Positions 51,529 through 60,322 of a stretch of DNA of 64,000 nucleotides are shown one piece after another. Both the position numbers and the translations under genes were made by a program. This DNA is from CAYSRJ01 sp964521865 (GTDB lineage Bacteria > Spirochaetota > B62-G9 > DRHN01), in assembly GCA_964521865.1 (NCBI GenBank), contig CAZFTJ010000006.1:62001-126000 (forward strand), written 5' to 3'. The notes beneath the pieces were generated by a model. It was not told the origin of the DNA, made no database searches, and saw only the letters and a program-made list of their open reading frames with translations. How positions within the stretch are numbered: the stretch's first letter is position 1; each line of letters opens with the position of its first letter.

Positions 51529-51720
51529 ATGGTTCGTGGAGGAAAAAGTAATAGCGGTACAGGTATTGCGGGTGCAGCTTATTTTATGGGTTTTATTGCA
51601 GCAGCGGTCTACTATATCCAGCATGCAGTTTCTTTTGGTACGGGGGCGCTGGGTTTCTTAAAAGCTCTGATCTGGCCGGCTTTCCTGGTCTACAATTTAC
51701 TTGAGTTTCTAAAAATGTAG
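51529..51720 (+). CDS. Small membrane protein, 63 residues
   Basis: The protein has a glycine/serine-rich start (VRGGKSNSGTGIAGAAYF) and two hydrophobic stretches (GFIAAAVYYIQHAV; ALIWPAFLVYNLLEFL). AAGGAG precedes ATG 51529 at a normal distance, so the gene is likely real. The pattern is that of small bacterial membrane proteins with one or two helices; no function is known. It lies directly after the DUF4389 gene on the same strand. Confidence 0.65.
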   Translation: MVRGGKSNSGTGIAGAAYFMGFIAAAVYYIQHAVSFGTGALGFLKALIWPAFLVYNLLEFLKM

Positions 51721-51772
51721 TATTTTCTCTGATGTAAAGAAATTAAGATAAGAATGCATTTTAAATCCTGAA

Positions 51773-52171
51773 ATGTCTGAAAACAAACCATTTGCTGTCA
51801 TTGGAGCTATGCTGTTTCCAATCTTAAAAAGGTATGGTGAAGGGCTGGCTTTTTGGTACGCGGGTATGAGGGTTATTGAGGCCGTAACGTTAATTGTCGG
51901 TACAGTCAGCGTATTGTCTCTGATCACATTAAGCCAGGAATATACAGCGGCAGGATCTGCGGAGGCTCCCTCTTTTCAAGCTTCAGGCGCTTTCGCTCTG
52001 GCAGTGCGTCATTGGGCCGCCGATGTGATGCTGGCGGTCTTTTTTATCGCAGGGGCTCTGATATTATATTCTATGTTGTATAAATCAAAACTCGTTCCGC
52101 GATTTATATCGGTCTGGGGCCTCATTTCAATCGCACTGTTGACAGCAGGAAACGGGACCATGATCTCCTGA
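51773..52171 (+). pseudogene. Truncated DUF4386 duplicate (copy 4)
   Basis: The frame encodes 132 residues that follow the middle of DUF4386 copy 1 almost residue for residue from VIGAMLFPILKRYGEGLAFWY onward, then ends early at GNGTMIS where similarity breaks. The first 56 residues and the last 65 of the parent are missing, including helices at both ends. The DNA match is 51799-52154 with 46585-46940. It is very likely a broken copy, although the open frame might still be translated. Confidence 0.8.
51799..52154 (+). repeat. Duplicated DUF4386 segment, copy 2
   Basis: Partner of 46585-46940 with constant 5214-base offset. The right junction lies about 40 bases before a second junction, where a piece of fic DNA begins (about 52190), so this spot has been rearranged more than once. 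Confidence 0.85.
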
Positions 52172-52223
52172 GAGGTACACCGTTCTTGATTATTAAAGTT
52201 TCATAGTCTATATTTTAATAGTT

Positions 52224-52319
52224 ATGGCCGCACTTAAAGATAACTTTAATAATACTCCTGATGTTACTGCTTCTGAAAAATACGTGATCACTTGGACTGC
52301 TGATCTCGATATGGTTTGA
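52224..52319 (+). pseudogene. Inverted copy of the 5' end of the fic gene
   Basis: ATG 52224 opens a 31-residue frame AALKDNFNNTPDVTASEKY... which repeats the N-terminus of the Fic protein at 53291-54490 (AVIKDNFNNTPDVTASGNY...). The similarity includes the promoter DNA from about 52190 and fades near 52303, where it runs into the truncated end of the primase gene. The orientation is opposite to fic, so the two form an inverted repeat of about 110 bases flanking the primase remnant and fic. Confidence 0.8.
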
Positions 52320-53205
52320 ATTCATCATCAATGAACAGGCTGTTCCCCTGTTTGGTAGGTTCAGCCTGCAGGGGAAGAGCTATTAGATTGCCTAAACCTC
52401 CCTGCGGTATGGTGTCCTGGTTCGGGAAGAACCGGTCATACGAATCAAGGCCTACCTGATGGCGGTGTTCCATTGTCTCGGTCAATAACGAACATCCGAA
52501 CCGCCCGGCGAGTTGTGCGGGAACAGGTGATCCAAAGAAAAACCATAAATGCGCACCTTTTCCGGAACGGGAACGTTCAACTGCACATTCAATACCCTTG
52601 TCGCGGTATGTTCTTGCAAATAAAGTCACATCCTGCTGCCAATCCTCTTTGTCAAAATCAACCGCCAGGAAATGACAGGTCTCATCTGCAAGCAAGGGAT
52701 AGACGCCAACCGTGGTTTTTCCTGACAAATGGGCTCTGACTATATCTTCTGTAAAAGAGGAAAATTCCCGATGCTTACAGGTAGAGCATTTTACACGCGG
52801 CTTCCTGCATGTTCCTCTTACCCATTCATTCCGGCACGCCGGAGAATATCCGCTTCTTCCCTGCCTATTCTCCCACCGTTTTGCAAATACATCCGCCCTG
52901 CCCTTGAACAGTGACATGAATAGTTGTAAATTTTCATCACTTATTGAAAGTTTGTATGGTATTCTATCTCCTCCCTAGACGGGAGAAGGTCGGAATAAAG
53001 ATGTATAGTCCTTGTTTTGGTCATCCGCAGCAGAATTAACTGCAGGTTCTTCCTGCTGATAATACCGCTCTCCGGTCAACTCTGCTTTCTGATTCTCCAG
53101 TTTTTCCAATAAAGTCTCTAACACTTCACGTTTTAAATCAAGAGCTACTATCTGCTTGCGGACTGATTTTATTTTTTCTTCAAGACTTTTTTCTGGATTT
53201 ACCAT
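52288..53205 (-). pseudogene. TOTE-type primase remnant interrupted by TAG and truncated at the 3' end
   Basis: From 53205 the frame encodes a coiled-coil N-terminus (EKIKSVRKQIVALDLKREVL), reaches TAG at 52975-52977, and continues in the same frame to the primase domain (52917-52288). That domain has LFKGRADVFAKRWE, four cysteines of a possible zinc site (CRNEWVRGTCRKPRVKCSTC), the catalytic acids in LAVDFDKEDW, histidine in SRSGKGAHLWFFF, and NQDTIPQGGLGNLIALPLQ. This order matches archaeo-eukaryotic primase parts of TOTE conflict systems. The helicase and nuclease sections that usually follow are absent: homology ends at KPYRDQ, where the inverted fic fragment begins. It is either dead or a reduced primase. 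Confidence 0.75.
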
Positions 53206-53290
53206 TAATTCGGATTTTCAGAAAGACCGAATTCGCACTTTCCTGTGCTATTTCGTATGTTGAAAGATGGATTCAATTTATAGTCCGAGA

Positions 53291-54490
53291 TCAAACTGGT
53301 TCTGTGCCTCGTTCTAGAATTCTGAGGTAAGGATCGTATACATAGACCCTATCCCGTTGTTTTCCGGTTATTTCACGTACAATTCCTAAGCGCTCAAAAA
53401 CCTGTAAAACACTAGTTATAGTTGGCTGGGAAATACCAAGCTGATAGGCAACCTTTGGTATCGTCACTAAAGGATTTTTCTGAAGTATCGTATGGATACG
53501 TTGAGCCGATCCTGCTTTTCGACCCAGGTCCTCAATTTGCCTTCTGTCCTCTTCGAATAAAGACAAGATTTCTCTTGCCGTTAAGGCTGCTTGTTGAGCT
53601 GTCTCCCTAATGCCTTCGAAGAAAAATTGTAGCCATAATATCCATTCTGAGTGTGTTCTGACCCGTTGAAGGCGTTCGTAGTATTCATCGCGATTGCGTT
53701 TAAAATAAAGACTCAGATACAAGAGCGGCTCTTGAAGCACCTCTTCTGCACACAGGATTAAAGTAATAAGAAGTCGTCCGATTCTTCCGTTTCCATTTAA
53801 AAAAGGATGAATTGTTTCAAATTGCACATGTGCCAAAGCTGCCTTCATCAAAACCGGAGTAGGCTCCGGCTTATCATGAAGAAATTCTTCGAGATTCGCC
53901 ATGCAAGAAAGGACCGATTCAGGTGGTGGTGGAACAAAGCGAGCATTTCCCGGCCGTGATCCTCCTATCCAGTTCTGAGAACGACGAAACTCCCCAGGTT
54001 GCTTGTCACTGCCACGACCTTTTCGGAGAAGAACTTCATGAATCTCCTTTAGAAGACGTAAAGAAACCGGGAAATTGTCCTCCCGTAGCCTCTTCAATCC
54101 ATGACTCATTGCTGTCACATAATTGGATACTCCCTGGACATCATCAAGAGGTACTCCCGGCGCTTGCTCACTTTCAAATAGAAGTAGATCGGAGAGGGAG
54201 GACTGGGTTCCCTCTATTTGTGATGATAAAAGAGCTTCCTTGCGAACGTAGAAGTATATAAACAAAGAAGGATCTGGTAGTAGACTCGAAACCCCATCAA
54301 GGCGACCCAATGCCCTGTTGGCGCGCTCCATAAGATCGTATATACGAGGACCAAGTTGCATAGGAGAATGTGGTGGCAGTGAGTTAGGAATAAAAGCTCT
54401 GACTGTCTCTCCTGCAGTCGATGTGATCACATAGTTTCCAGAAGCAGTAACATCAGGAGTGTTATTAAAGTTATCTTTAATTACGGCCAT
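53291..54490 (-). CDS. Fic-family protein with C-terminal winged helix
   Basis: Fic enzymes transfer AMP or other nucleotides to protein hydroxyls. The 399-residue protein has an N-terminal helical domain with the autoinhibitory motif SxxxEG (Ser89, Glu93, Gly94 in SSQIEG), the Fic motif HPFLNGNGRIGR beginning at His228, and a C-terminal winged helix (about 340-399, PKVAYQLGISQPTITSVLQVF). This is the common class II layout. The inhibitory glutamate and catalytic histidine are both intact, so it should be functional but restrained. A perfect 11-bp inverted repeat covers the promoter, fitting self-repression through the C-terminal domain. Targets unknown. Confidence 0.93.
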   Translation of the reverse strand: MAVIKDNFNNTPDVTASGNYVITSTAGETVRAFIPNSLPPHSPMQLGPRIYDLMERANRALGRLDGVSSLLPDPSLFIYFYVRKEALLSSQIEGTQSSLSDLLLFESEQAPGVPLDDVQGVSNYVTAMSHGLKRLREDNFPVSLRLLKEIHEVLLRKGRGSDKQPGEFRRSQNWIGGSRPGNARFVPPPPESVLSCMANLEEFLHDKPEPTPVLMKAALAHVQFETIHPFLNGNGRIGRLLITLILCAEEVLQEPLLYLSLYFKRNRDEYYERLQRVRTHSEWILWLQFFFEGIRETAQQAALTAREILSLFEEDRRQIEDLGRKAGSAQRIHTILQKNPLVTIPKVAYQLGISQPTITSVLQVFERLGIVREITGKQRDRVYVYDPYLRILERGTEPV

Positions 54491-54527
54491 GACTATTAAA
54501 ATATAAGCTATGAAACTTTAATAGTCA
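54490..54527. promoter_or_regulatory. Inverted-repeat operator at the fic promoter
   Basis: TGACTATTAAA (54490-54500) and TTTAATAGTCA (54517-54527) are perfect 11-bp arms with a 16-base AT-rich spacer. The left arm touches the fic start codon. The inverted copy at about 52190-52225 keeps most of both arms. Likely bound by the winged helix of Fic itself or by the small XRE-type protein next door. Confidence 0.6.
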
Positions 54528-54618
54528 AACTCTTTTCATCTTGGCGATGCATCCTTGGGTAGAAGCAGAAACTCTTTGAAGCTTGTCCAAGAGGAGGAGA
54601 ACGGTTGGGCAAAGACTC

Positions 54619-54822
54619 CTAAAATCCTTTCCTGCCGACCAGCTCATATAAACTTACTTCCAAGGCACCAGTTAATTTTATGACCGTTACGATCTTGGGG
54701 TTTTTTATACCGCTTCTCTCCAACTTAATGAGTGTGTTGTAAGAGATACCGGCTTCCTGTGCTAATTTCTCCTGTGACCAGCCTTTTTGTTTTCTGAGCG
54801 TAACTAGATTTTTCAGATACAT
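54619..54822 (-). CDS. Small XRE-family DNA-binding protein
   Basis: The 67-residue protein is one Cro/CI-type helix-turn-helix: LVTLRKQKGWSQEKLAQEAGISYNTLIKLE, followed by KNPKIVTVIKLTGALEVSLYELVG. Start ATG 54822 gives MYLKNLVTL and avoids an N-terminal tail that overlaps the transposase gene. It lies between fic and the truncated transposase, on the same strand as fic but upstream of it, so it could regulate the fic promoter. No toxin gene is adjacent other than fic. Phage- or plasmid-type repressors look the same. Confidence 0.8.
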   Translation of the reverse strand: MYLKNLVTLRKQKGWSQEKLAQEAGISYNTLIKLERSGIKNPKIVTVIKLTGALEVSLYELVGRKGF

Positions 54823-54847
54823 AATATTCTGCTTCAATAGTGTCCAA

Positions 54848-55302
54848 TTATAACTCGAATAATGGCAATCGGTTATGAGATTCTCCATCAAGCGATTTGT
54901 AATCGAAATTCGTAAGTACTTGTTTCATAGGCAATGGCTCAACCACTGTAACACCCAATATTTGCAAAATTGTGTAGAGACTAAGATCCAAATTAAGCCT
55001 TTTCTTTATGATAGCAACAAGCACATACACAGAGATTGCTATCCCAACCTGAGTCTTTACTGCATTTATTGAGGTGCCATAAAATGCTTTAATTCGCAAA
55101 TGTTGCTTGATCCATCTGAAGAATAATTCAACCTGCCAGCGACATCGGTACAGCTGTGCGATAGTAAGGGCTGGAATAATAAAGTTGTTTGACAAGAAAG
55201 TAAGCGCCTTATTCGTATCAGCATCAAAATAACAGGTGCGACGAAGTTTGTCTGGATACTCTTTCAAGGAATTGAGACCGGTAAGGATTACGGTTTGGTC
55301 GC
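54848..55302 (-). mobile_element. 5'-truncated IS4-family transposase
   Basis: The last ~150 residues of a DDE transposase remain: DQTVILTGLNSLKEYPDKLRR, NNFIIPALTIAQLYRCRWQVELFFRWIKQHLRIKAFYG with the catalytic glutamate in the YRxRWxxExxF-like block, and AISVYVLVAIIKKRLNL. Homology to IS4-group elements ends upstream of 55302; the ORF continues to 55453 in unrelated sequence. The two upstream catalytic aspartates are missing, so it is inactive. Terminal inverted repeats were not found. Confidence 0.8.
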
Positions 55303-55569
55303 TTCTACCCGGCAAAAAGGGTGGGTGAACGCTAGTGAAAAATAACACACTTCGGTAATTCGGAGGAACCCCACTACAAATGCTTCTGATTTGTTGCGAT
55401 TTCTCTGTCCCGTGGTGTGGAAAGTCTTCTCTTCTGTCAGCCAGTAATATCACAGGCGGTCGCGCTTAAAAAGAAGGTTGGGTCGCTTCATTTCTTTTCA
55501 CACGGTGCGTATAGCCCGAAGCAGGTTAAGCTGGTGCAACAGAGAGGAATTATTGTGAGGTGCATATAT

Positions 55570-55843
55570 TACTTTCGGGCAATGCGAGCTGCGCTTTTGT
55601 ACATCCTTGTACAACGCAGCATTCCGAACATCCATGTTCGTAAGATTCGAACCATTATCAAATAAAAAGGTTGTACAAGAGAATTGCCACAAAGAGGAAA
55701 AAAGCCGCTCGTCTGGTATCCGTTCCATTATTTCCCAAAAACTCGCCCAGGCTGTCTTTCATTTGAGGAAGCATCAAGTACCCTACAAGGAGGAACTTCT
55801 CTTTCGATTTTCTGAAGAATATACAAAATGGAAGGCGGTGTAG
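55570..55843 (+). pseudogene. Possible decayed IS110-like transposase end
   Basis: One plus-strand frame reads RAALLYILVQRSIPN and stops; a second reads QKLAQAVFHLRKHQVPYKEE. The order resembles the C-terminal part of IS110/IS116-type transposases (a rigid alanine-rich helix, then KLAxxxYxxLK and PY). The frame changes and stops show decay. The identification is tentative. Confidence 0.3.
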
Positions 55844-56018
55844 ATCTGTATCCAAACAGGTTGTTCACATAGTCTTTGCATAGATTGAGAACCGCCTTCT
55901 CCACTCAAGAGGGTTATATAGACCGATATGCAGGCATACTCTTTTTCAATTCCCGAACCGCCCCTGGTGGTATCTCGTAGATAACTGGGGCTTATTGAGA
56001 TCCTTTCATAATAAAAAT

Positions 56019-56154
56019 TAGATACGATGTCGACCTGTATGGATGCCGCGTTGAACAGCATACCGAACCAGAGAGTACGGAAGTCCGGAGTGGACAGGGA
56101 CTTAAAAGCCTTAAGTAGTCCGGTTACTGTCTTTGTACGCTGCGATGATAGCAT
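56019..56154 (-). pseudogene. N-terminal stub of an MFS transporter
   Basis: From ATG 56154 the minus strand encodes about 45 residues (KSLSTPDFRTLWFGMLFNAAS, then QVDIVS), the conserved N-terminal block of MFS exporters, then runs into unrelated DNA at about 56019. The first 44 bases overlap the end of the methyltransferase gene. The rest of the transporter was lost, evidently when mobile-element DNA entered. Confidence 0.6.
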
Positions 56155-56896
56155 GGTTCAGATCCTTCCAGAGGCAATCCACTTCATCAAACCCCGCTTG
56201 CCTCAGCCATTCCAAATGGTTCACTAGAGTGAGAGTATCTCTGAGAGGATTGCGGACCCGCTCCGGGAAGCCCTTACTCTTATCCCGTCTCCTCTCTCTC
56301 AGTTCCTGCTTCACATCTTCGAAACTTTTTTCTACTCCCGTTTCGGCTTTAATCCTGTCCTGCCAGGGCTTGAGGCGTTCCTTCGTGTATACCTTCTTCA
56401 GCATCGGCCCCGGTGGAGCCAGGTTATCAGCCACCATGAAACATCCACCCGGCTTGACCAGAGTAATGACCTCACCATAAATCTCACTGATGCGGCTGGG
56501 GACAGTGTGCATGACTAAAGTAGAAACTACCGCATCAAATATCCCGGTAATAGCTCGGGCCCATTCCATAGTAGAAAGGTCACCTTGGATGAAAGTCACC
56601 TGACCGGTGAATGTTACCAGATTTTGCCTGGCATGGGTCAGCATAACCTGGGAAAAATCCTGACAAACGATATGGGACTTTGGGTAGGCGAATAAGACTT
56701 CCAGACTGAGGGCCCCGGCTCCGGTTCCTATATCCAGCACCCGATATGAGGCATCAGGCTCAAAAGGAAGCATCGAGACCAGTTTTTTTCTTAAGAAACT
56801 CCGTCTCTCTTCGCGGTTCTGATTAGCCATCCAGGATTCAACATATTCCGGGGAGTGCCATCGCTGTGTTTCAAATGATTTCGCATCAAGCGTCAT
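56111..56896 (-). CDS. Class I SAM-dependent methyltransferase
   Basis: This methyltransferase of 261 residues has motif I in VLDIGTGAGALSLEVL (residues about 52-67), the acidic end of strand 2 in IVCQDFS, motif post-I in IQGDLSTMEW, and motif IV around FDAVVSTLVMHTVP. The C-terminal lid is helical and charged. The acceptor cannot be named; similar proteins methylate small molecules. AAGGAGAG stands before ATG 56896. It is on the same strand, 35 bases downstream of a DHA2 pump, in the second MarR module, so a role in modifying or detoxifying the exported compound is a plausible inference. Confidence 0.88.
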   Translation of the reverse strand: MTLDAKSFETQRWHSPEYVESWMANQNREERRSFLRKKLVSMLPFEPDASYRVLDIGTGAGALSLEVLFAYPKSHIVCQDFSQVMLTHARQNLVTFTGQVTFIQGDLSTMEWARAITGIFDAVVSTLVMHTVPSRISEIYGEVITLVKPGGCFMVADNLAPPGPMLKKVYTKERLKPWQDRIKAETGVEKSFEDVKQELRERRRDKSKGFPERVRNPLRDTLTLVNHLEWLRQAGFDEVDCLWKDLNHAIIAAYKDSNRTT

Positions 56897-56931
56897 AAAA
56901 TGCTCTCCTTATCTTACTTAGGCATTAAGAT

Positions 56932-58347
56932 TCATTCATTATAGACCTGTCGCACTCTGACTAGAGAAGTGGCGGCTGCCATACCGGTCAGGGTTGCTCC
57001 TGCAAGATAGGCATAACGTAGTCCGAAGAGGAACTCAGCAGCGTCACCACCTGCAAGTGAAAATTGCTGTAGAACAGTGGGCGAAACCAGAGCGTAGAGC
57101 ACAGCTCCACCAGTAGCAATACCGGAAACCATGCCCACGTTGCGTACCGTTGATAGTGTCCCTGAGGCAATACCCAGGTGCGGTCTGGATACACTTCCCA
57201 TTACTGCACTATTATTCGGAGACTGAAATATCCCTGTACCCAGACCAAATACTATTAGCCTCCAGATGACATCTAGGGAAGTAGCGGAAGGTAACAACCG
57301 GCTCATAAAAAATAGACCCAGGGCACACATGGCAGCGCCACCACAGGCCAGGGTACGTGTACCTATGCGGTCGGAAAGGGAGCCGCTGAAGGGCGCAACC
57401 ACCATGACTGCTAGGGGGAAGGCAGTCATGGTCAGACCAACATTATTGGGAGGGTAGTGCAACAGCCTCTGCAAGTAGAAGGGCGTCAGGAATACCATCA
57501 CATATTGGGACATAAAATTCAGGAGAGCGCTAATATTTGCAAAGGAGTAGGTCAGGTTGCGAAAAAGGCCCAAGTTGAGCAACGGCGGATTGATCCTTCT
57601 TTCTATCCACAGGAAACTGATGGCAGTGACAATTGCTACAGATAGCATAATACTGGTGGCCACACCTAAACCTGAACTTTGCCAATAGTTGACAAAAAGA
57701 AGGGAAGAAAACAAGAAGACAAAAGAAGTTATCGCACCAGCTATATCTATCTTGGCACGCCGTCCTTTTGATTCAGGGAGGATATGACGAGCCCAGAGGA
57801 AACCCGTAATGCCGATGGGAACATTGATCAAGAAGACGAAAGGCCAGCCTAATGAGTAGGTAATGATTCCGCCTAACGAGGGACCTATCGCTAACCCAGC
57901 TGAGATGCTGATGGCATTAATACCCAAGGCTTTGCCTCGCTCCACAGGTGGGAAAGAGGCGGTGATAATGGCGTAGGATACTGCCATCATCATTCCAGCA
58001 GCAAGCCCCTGGATAGCCCGAAAGATGATCAGCCAATGGATGGTGGAAAGAAAATACGAAAAGCCACACAGAGCAGAAGCGATAACAAAGCCGGCCAGAT
58101 CCAGCAGATATATTCTTTTATAGCCCAGGATATCACCTAAACGGCCATAGAATAGGAGTAGGCTGCTAATGATCATAAGGTATACCATCGGTATCCATTG
58201 TGCTGTAGAGAGCCGGGCGTGGAAGTATTGCGTGATAGTGGGGAGGGTAACATTGACTATGCTGGCATCAATGGGCCCCATTATGCTGCCGAGCATAATC
58301 GCAACCAGAATAGAGTAGCGTCTTAAGTAACATATATCTGCGCCCAT
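56932..58347 (-). CDS. DHA2-type MFS transporter, second module, pump 1
   Basis: The 471-residue membrane protein has about fourteen helices. N-terminal LGSIMGPIDASIVNVTLPTI supplies the acidic residue of helix 1, motif A is GRLGDILGYKRIY, and GPSLGGIITYSLGWPFVFLINVPIG is the motif C region. It is 80 bases downstream of the larger pump at 58428-60155 on the same strand. Two DHA2 pumps in one operon suggest different substrates or a duplicated pump; they are not close in sequence. Drug or metabolite export by proton antiport is inferred from the family. Confidence 0.9.
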   Translation of the reverse strand: MGADICYLRRYSILVAIMLGSIMGPIDASIVNVTLPTITQYFHARLSTAQWIPMVYLMIISSLLLFYGRLGDILGYKRIYLLDLAGFVIASALCGFSYFLSTIHWLIIFRAIQGLAAGMMMAVSYAIITASFPPVERGKALGINAISISAGLAIGPSLGGIITYSLGWPFVFLINVPIGITGFLWARHILPESKGRRAKIDIAGAITSFVFLFSSLLFVNYWQSSGLGVATSIMLSVAIVTAISFLWIERRINPPLLNLGLFRNLTYSFANISALLNFMSQYVMVFLTPFYLQRLLHYPPNNVGLTMTAFPLAVMVVAPFSGSLSDRIGTRTLACGGAAMCALGLFFMSRLLPSATSLDVIWRLIVFGLGTGIFQSPNNSAVMGSVSRPHLGIASGTLSTVRNVGMVSGIATGGAVLYALVSPTVLQQFSLAGGDAAEFLFGLRYAYLAGATLTGMAAATSLVRVRQVYNE

Positions 58348-58427
58348 TATCGATTCTTTACCAGTTAACCCAATCCTTGAGATAGTATATAAGCAAATAC
58401 ACGCAGTGGAGTATTATATTGCTTTTT

Positions 58428-60155
58428 TCAGTATTCCTGACTGTTTGCTGTTCCTAATTCATTATTTTCACGGTACACATACTTGCCACCCCGAAGCCAT
58501 GAGGCAGCACCGGCAACAAGACACATTACAGTGGCGAAGACCAGCACCTCGGCAAGACCTTGATCAAAAGCCCCGGAGATAAGCTGTGGGAAGAAGGATT
58601 TGGAGGTTATGGTAGCCACCTGCCCTGCGGACAAAGTATGGAGCACTTCTGAAGGGATCAGCGTTCCCAGGGGGTTGTAGCCTAGGAAAGCAGCGAACAG
58701 GTAACCCACCGGCGGCGCACTGGCCAATTGTCGTGCAACCTGCAGTGGTACACCCTGTTGCGTGAGGCCGATGTACATAGTAGTTGGTACCGAGGCAGTC
58801 ATGCCGATGATCATAAGCGAGAAGAAAATGCCGATGGAGAGCGGCATCCCCATGTTGTTAAGTGTTGCCCTCATGCCGGAACTTACGCCGCGGTGCTGCG
58901 ACGGAACGCTGTTCATGATTGCCGCTGTGTTCGGTGCTGCGAACATTCCCATGCTAATGCCATTAAGCAGAATTAGCAGCGAGAACAGCAAATAAAGGAA
59001 GTCCACCGGCAAAAACATCAGCAGGGCAAAGCTGACTGCTGCCAGTATCATCCCACCCGTAGCGAAATAACGCGCCCCAAAACGGTCCGATAGCCGACCG
59101 AAAAGCGGGCCAGCTAATAGAAATCCAACACTCATGGGCAACATGTAGATCCCTGCCCAGAGCGGCGTGACCTCAAAATCGTAGCCGTGCAGCGGCAACC
59201 ATATTCCTTGTAGCCAGATGATGAGCATAAACATCATACCCCCCCGGGCTACAGCTACTAAGAACGCGGCTGCATTGCCAGCAGCGAAAGCACGTATGCG
59301 GAATAAGCTGAGCCGAAACATGGGTGCCCGAACATGCGCTTCGATAAAAGCGAACAGCGCCAGGAGAACAATTCCGCCTGCCAGCATTCCTAATACGAAT
59401 GGCGTTGTCCAGCTCATAGAGGAAGTGCCGCTTGGGCTAAGACCGTAAGTGATGCCTACCAGTAGCATGGTCAGGCCAGCGGCAAAGGCAAGGTTGCCCC
59501 ACCAATCGATATTCTCTCTTTTCCGAATACCTATCTCTCGGAGTGAGAGGTATGACCAGACGGTTCCGGCAACGCCTATTGGTACATTGACGAGGAATAC
59601 CCACCGCCATCCTACTTCGGATAAAAACCCACCCACGAGGATACCTAGGAAGGAGCCAGCAATCCCGGCTACCTGGTTCAGTCCGAGTGCCATGCCACGC
59701 TGATTTTCTGGAAAAGCATCCGTCAAGATAGCTGCTGAGTTGGCGAACAGGAAGGCGCCACCAATACCCTGCACCACCCTGAAGAGGATTAACTCAAGCG
59801 CACCGGCAGGTCCCGTGCCCCAGGTACCAGCACATAACGCGGAGCCAACGGTGAAGATGGCGAAGCCAAGATTGTACATGCGAACACGCCCAAACATGTC
59901 TCCCAGGCGGCCAAACGTAACTACGAGCACGGCCACAATTACCATGTAGCCCATGAGCAACCAGAGCAGGTAGTTGAAGCTTTCTGGGGCTAGCGGGTTA
60001 ATATGAATGCCTCTGAAAATGACCGGCAATGCCAGCATTATGCTCGAGCCGTTGAGAGCAACCATAAGTATGCTGAGCGTTGTGTTCGAAAGGGCGGTCC
60101 ATTTATAATGAGGCCCTACCAAGGGGTCGGCAGCATTTATCGAATCTCGTGTCAT
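58428..60155 (-). CDS. DHA2-type MFS transporter, second module, pump 2
   Basis: This 575-residue protein is larger than pump 1, with about fourteen helices. Helix 1 has LMVALNGSSIMLALPVIF (asparagine where many DHA2 pumps have aspartate), motif A is FGRLGDMFGRVRMY, and the motif C-like LGILVGGFLSEVGWRWVFLVNVPIG follows. Loops between helices are longer, especially near residues 430-480. The start ATG 60155 has GGAGA upstream. It lies between the isochorismatase-like gene and pump 1, all on the same strand. The missing aspartate suggests a different coupling or substrate. Confidence 0.9.
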   Translation of the reverse strand: MTRDSINAADPLVGPHYKWTALSNTTLSILMVALNGSSIMLALPVIFRGIHINPLAPESFNYLLWLLMGYMVIVAVLVVTFGRLGDMFGRVRMYNLGFAIFTVGSALCAGTWGTGPAGALELILFRVVQGIGGAFLFANSAAILTDAFPENQRGMALGLNQVAGIAGSFLGILVGGFLSEVGWRWVFLVNVPIGVAGTVWSYLSLREIGIRKRENIDWWGNLAFAAGLTMLLVGITYGLSPSGTSSMSWTTPFVLGMLAGGIVLLALFAFIEAHVRAPMFRLSLFRIRAFAAGNAAAFLVAVARGGMMFMLIIWLQGIWLPLHGYDFEVTPLWAGIYMLPMSVGFLLAGPLFGRLSDRFGARYFATGGMILAAVSFALLMFLPVDFLYLLFSLLILLNGISMGMFAAPNTAAIMNSVPSQHRGVSSGMRATLNNMGMPLSIGIFFSLMIIGMTASVPTTMYIGLTQQGVPLQVARQLASAPPVGYLFAAFLGYNPLGTLIPSEVLHTLSAGQVATITSKSFFPQLISGAFDQGLAEVLVFATVMCLVAGAASWLRGGKYVYRENNELGTANSQEY

Positions 60156-60322
60156 TTTTCTTAAATCTCCTGCGAATTACCCTCTCGATGTTTTTTCTCT
60201 TTGTCTTTGGTGCTCAAACGTGTATGGTGTCAACACTCACGGCACTTATTAGCCGAGGTCTCAGGTTAGCTGCTTTGAGCACATCGGCTCACTATCTTCA
60301 TTATTTAACTGCTTGATTGGCA

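Noticed and set aside
55600..55660. tRNA-like sequence (GATTCGAACC near 55637)
   Set aside because: It resembles a T-arm, but no acceptor stem, anticodon arm or CCA could be paired with it.
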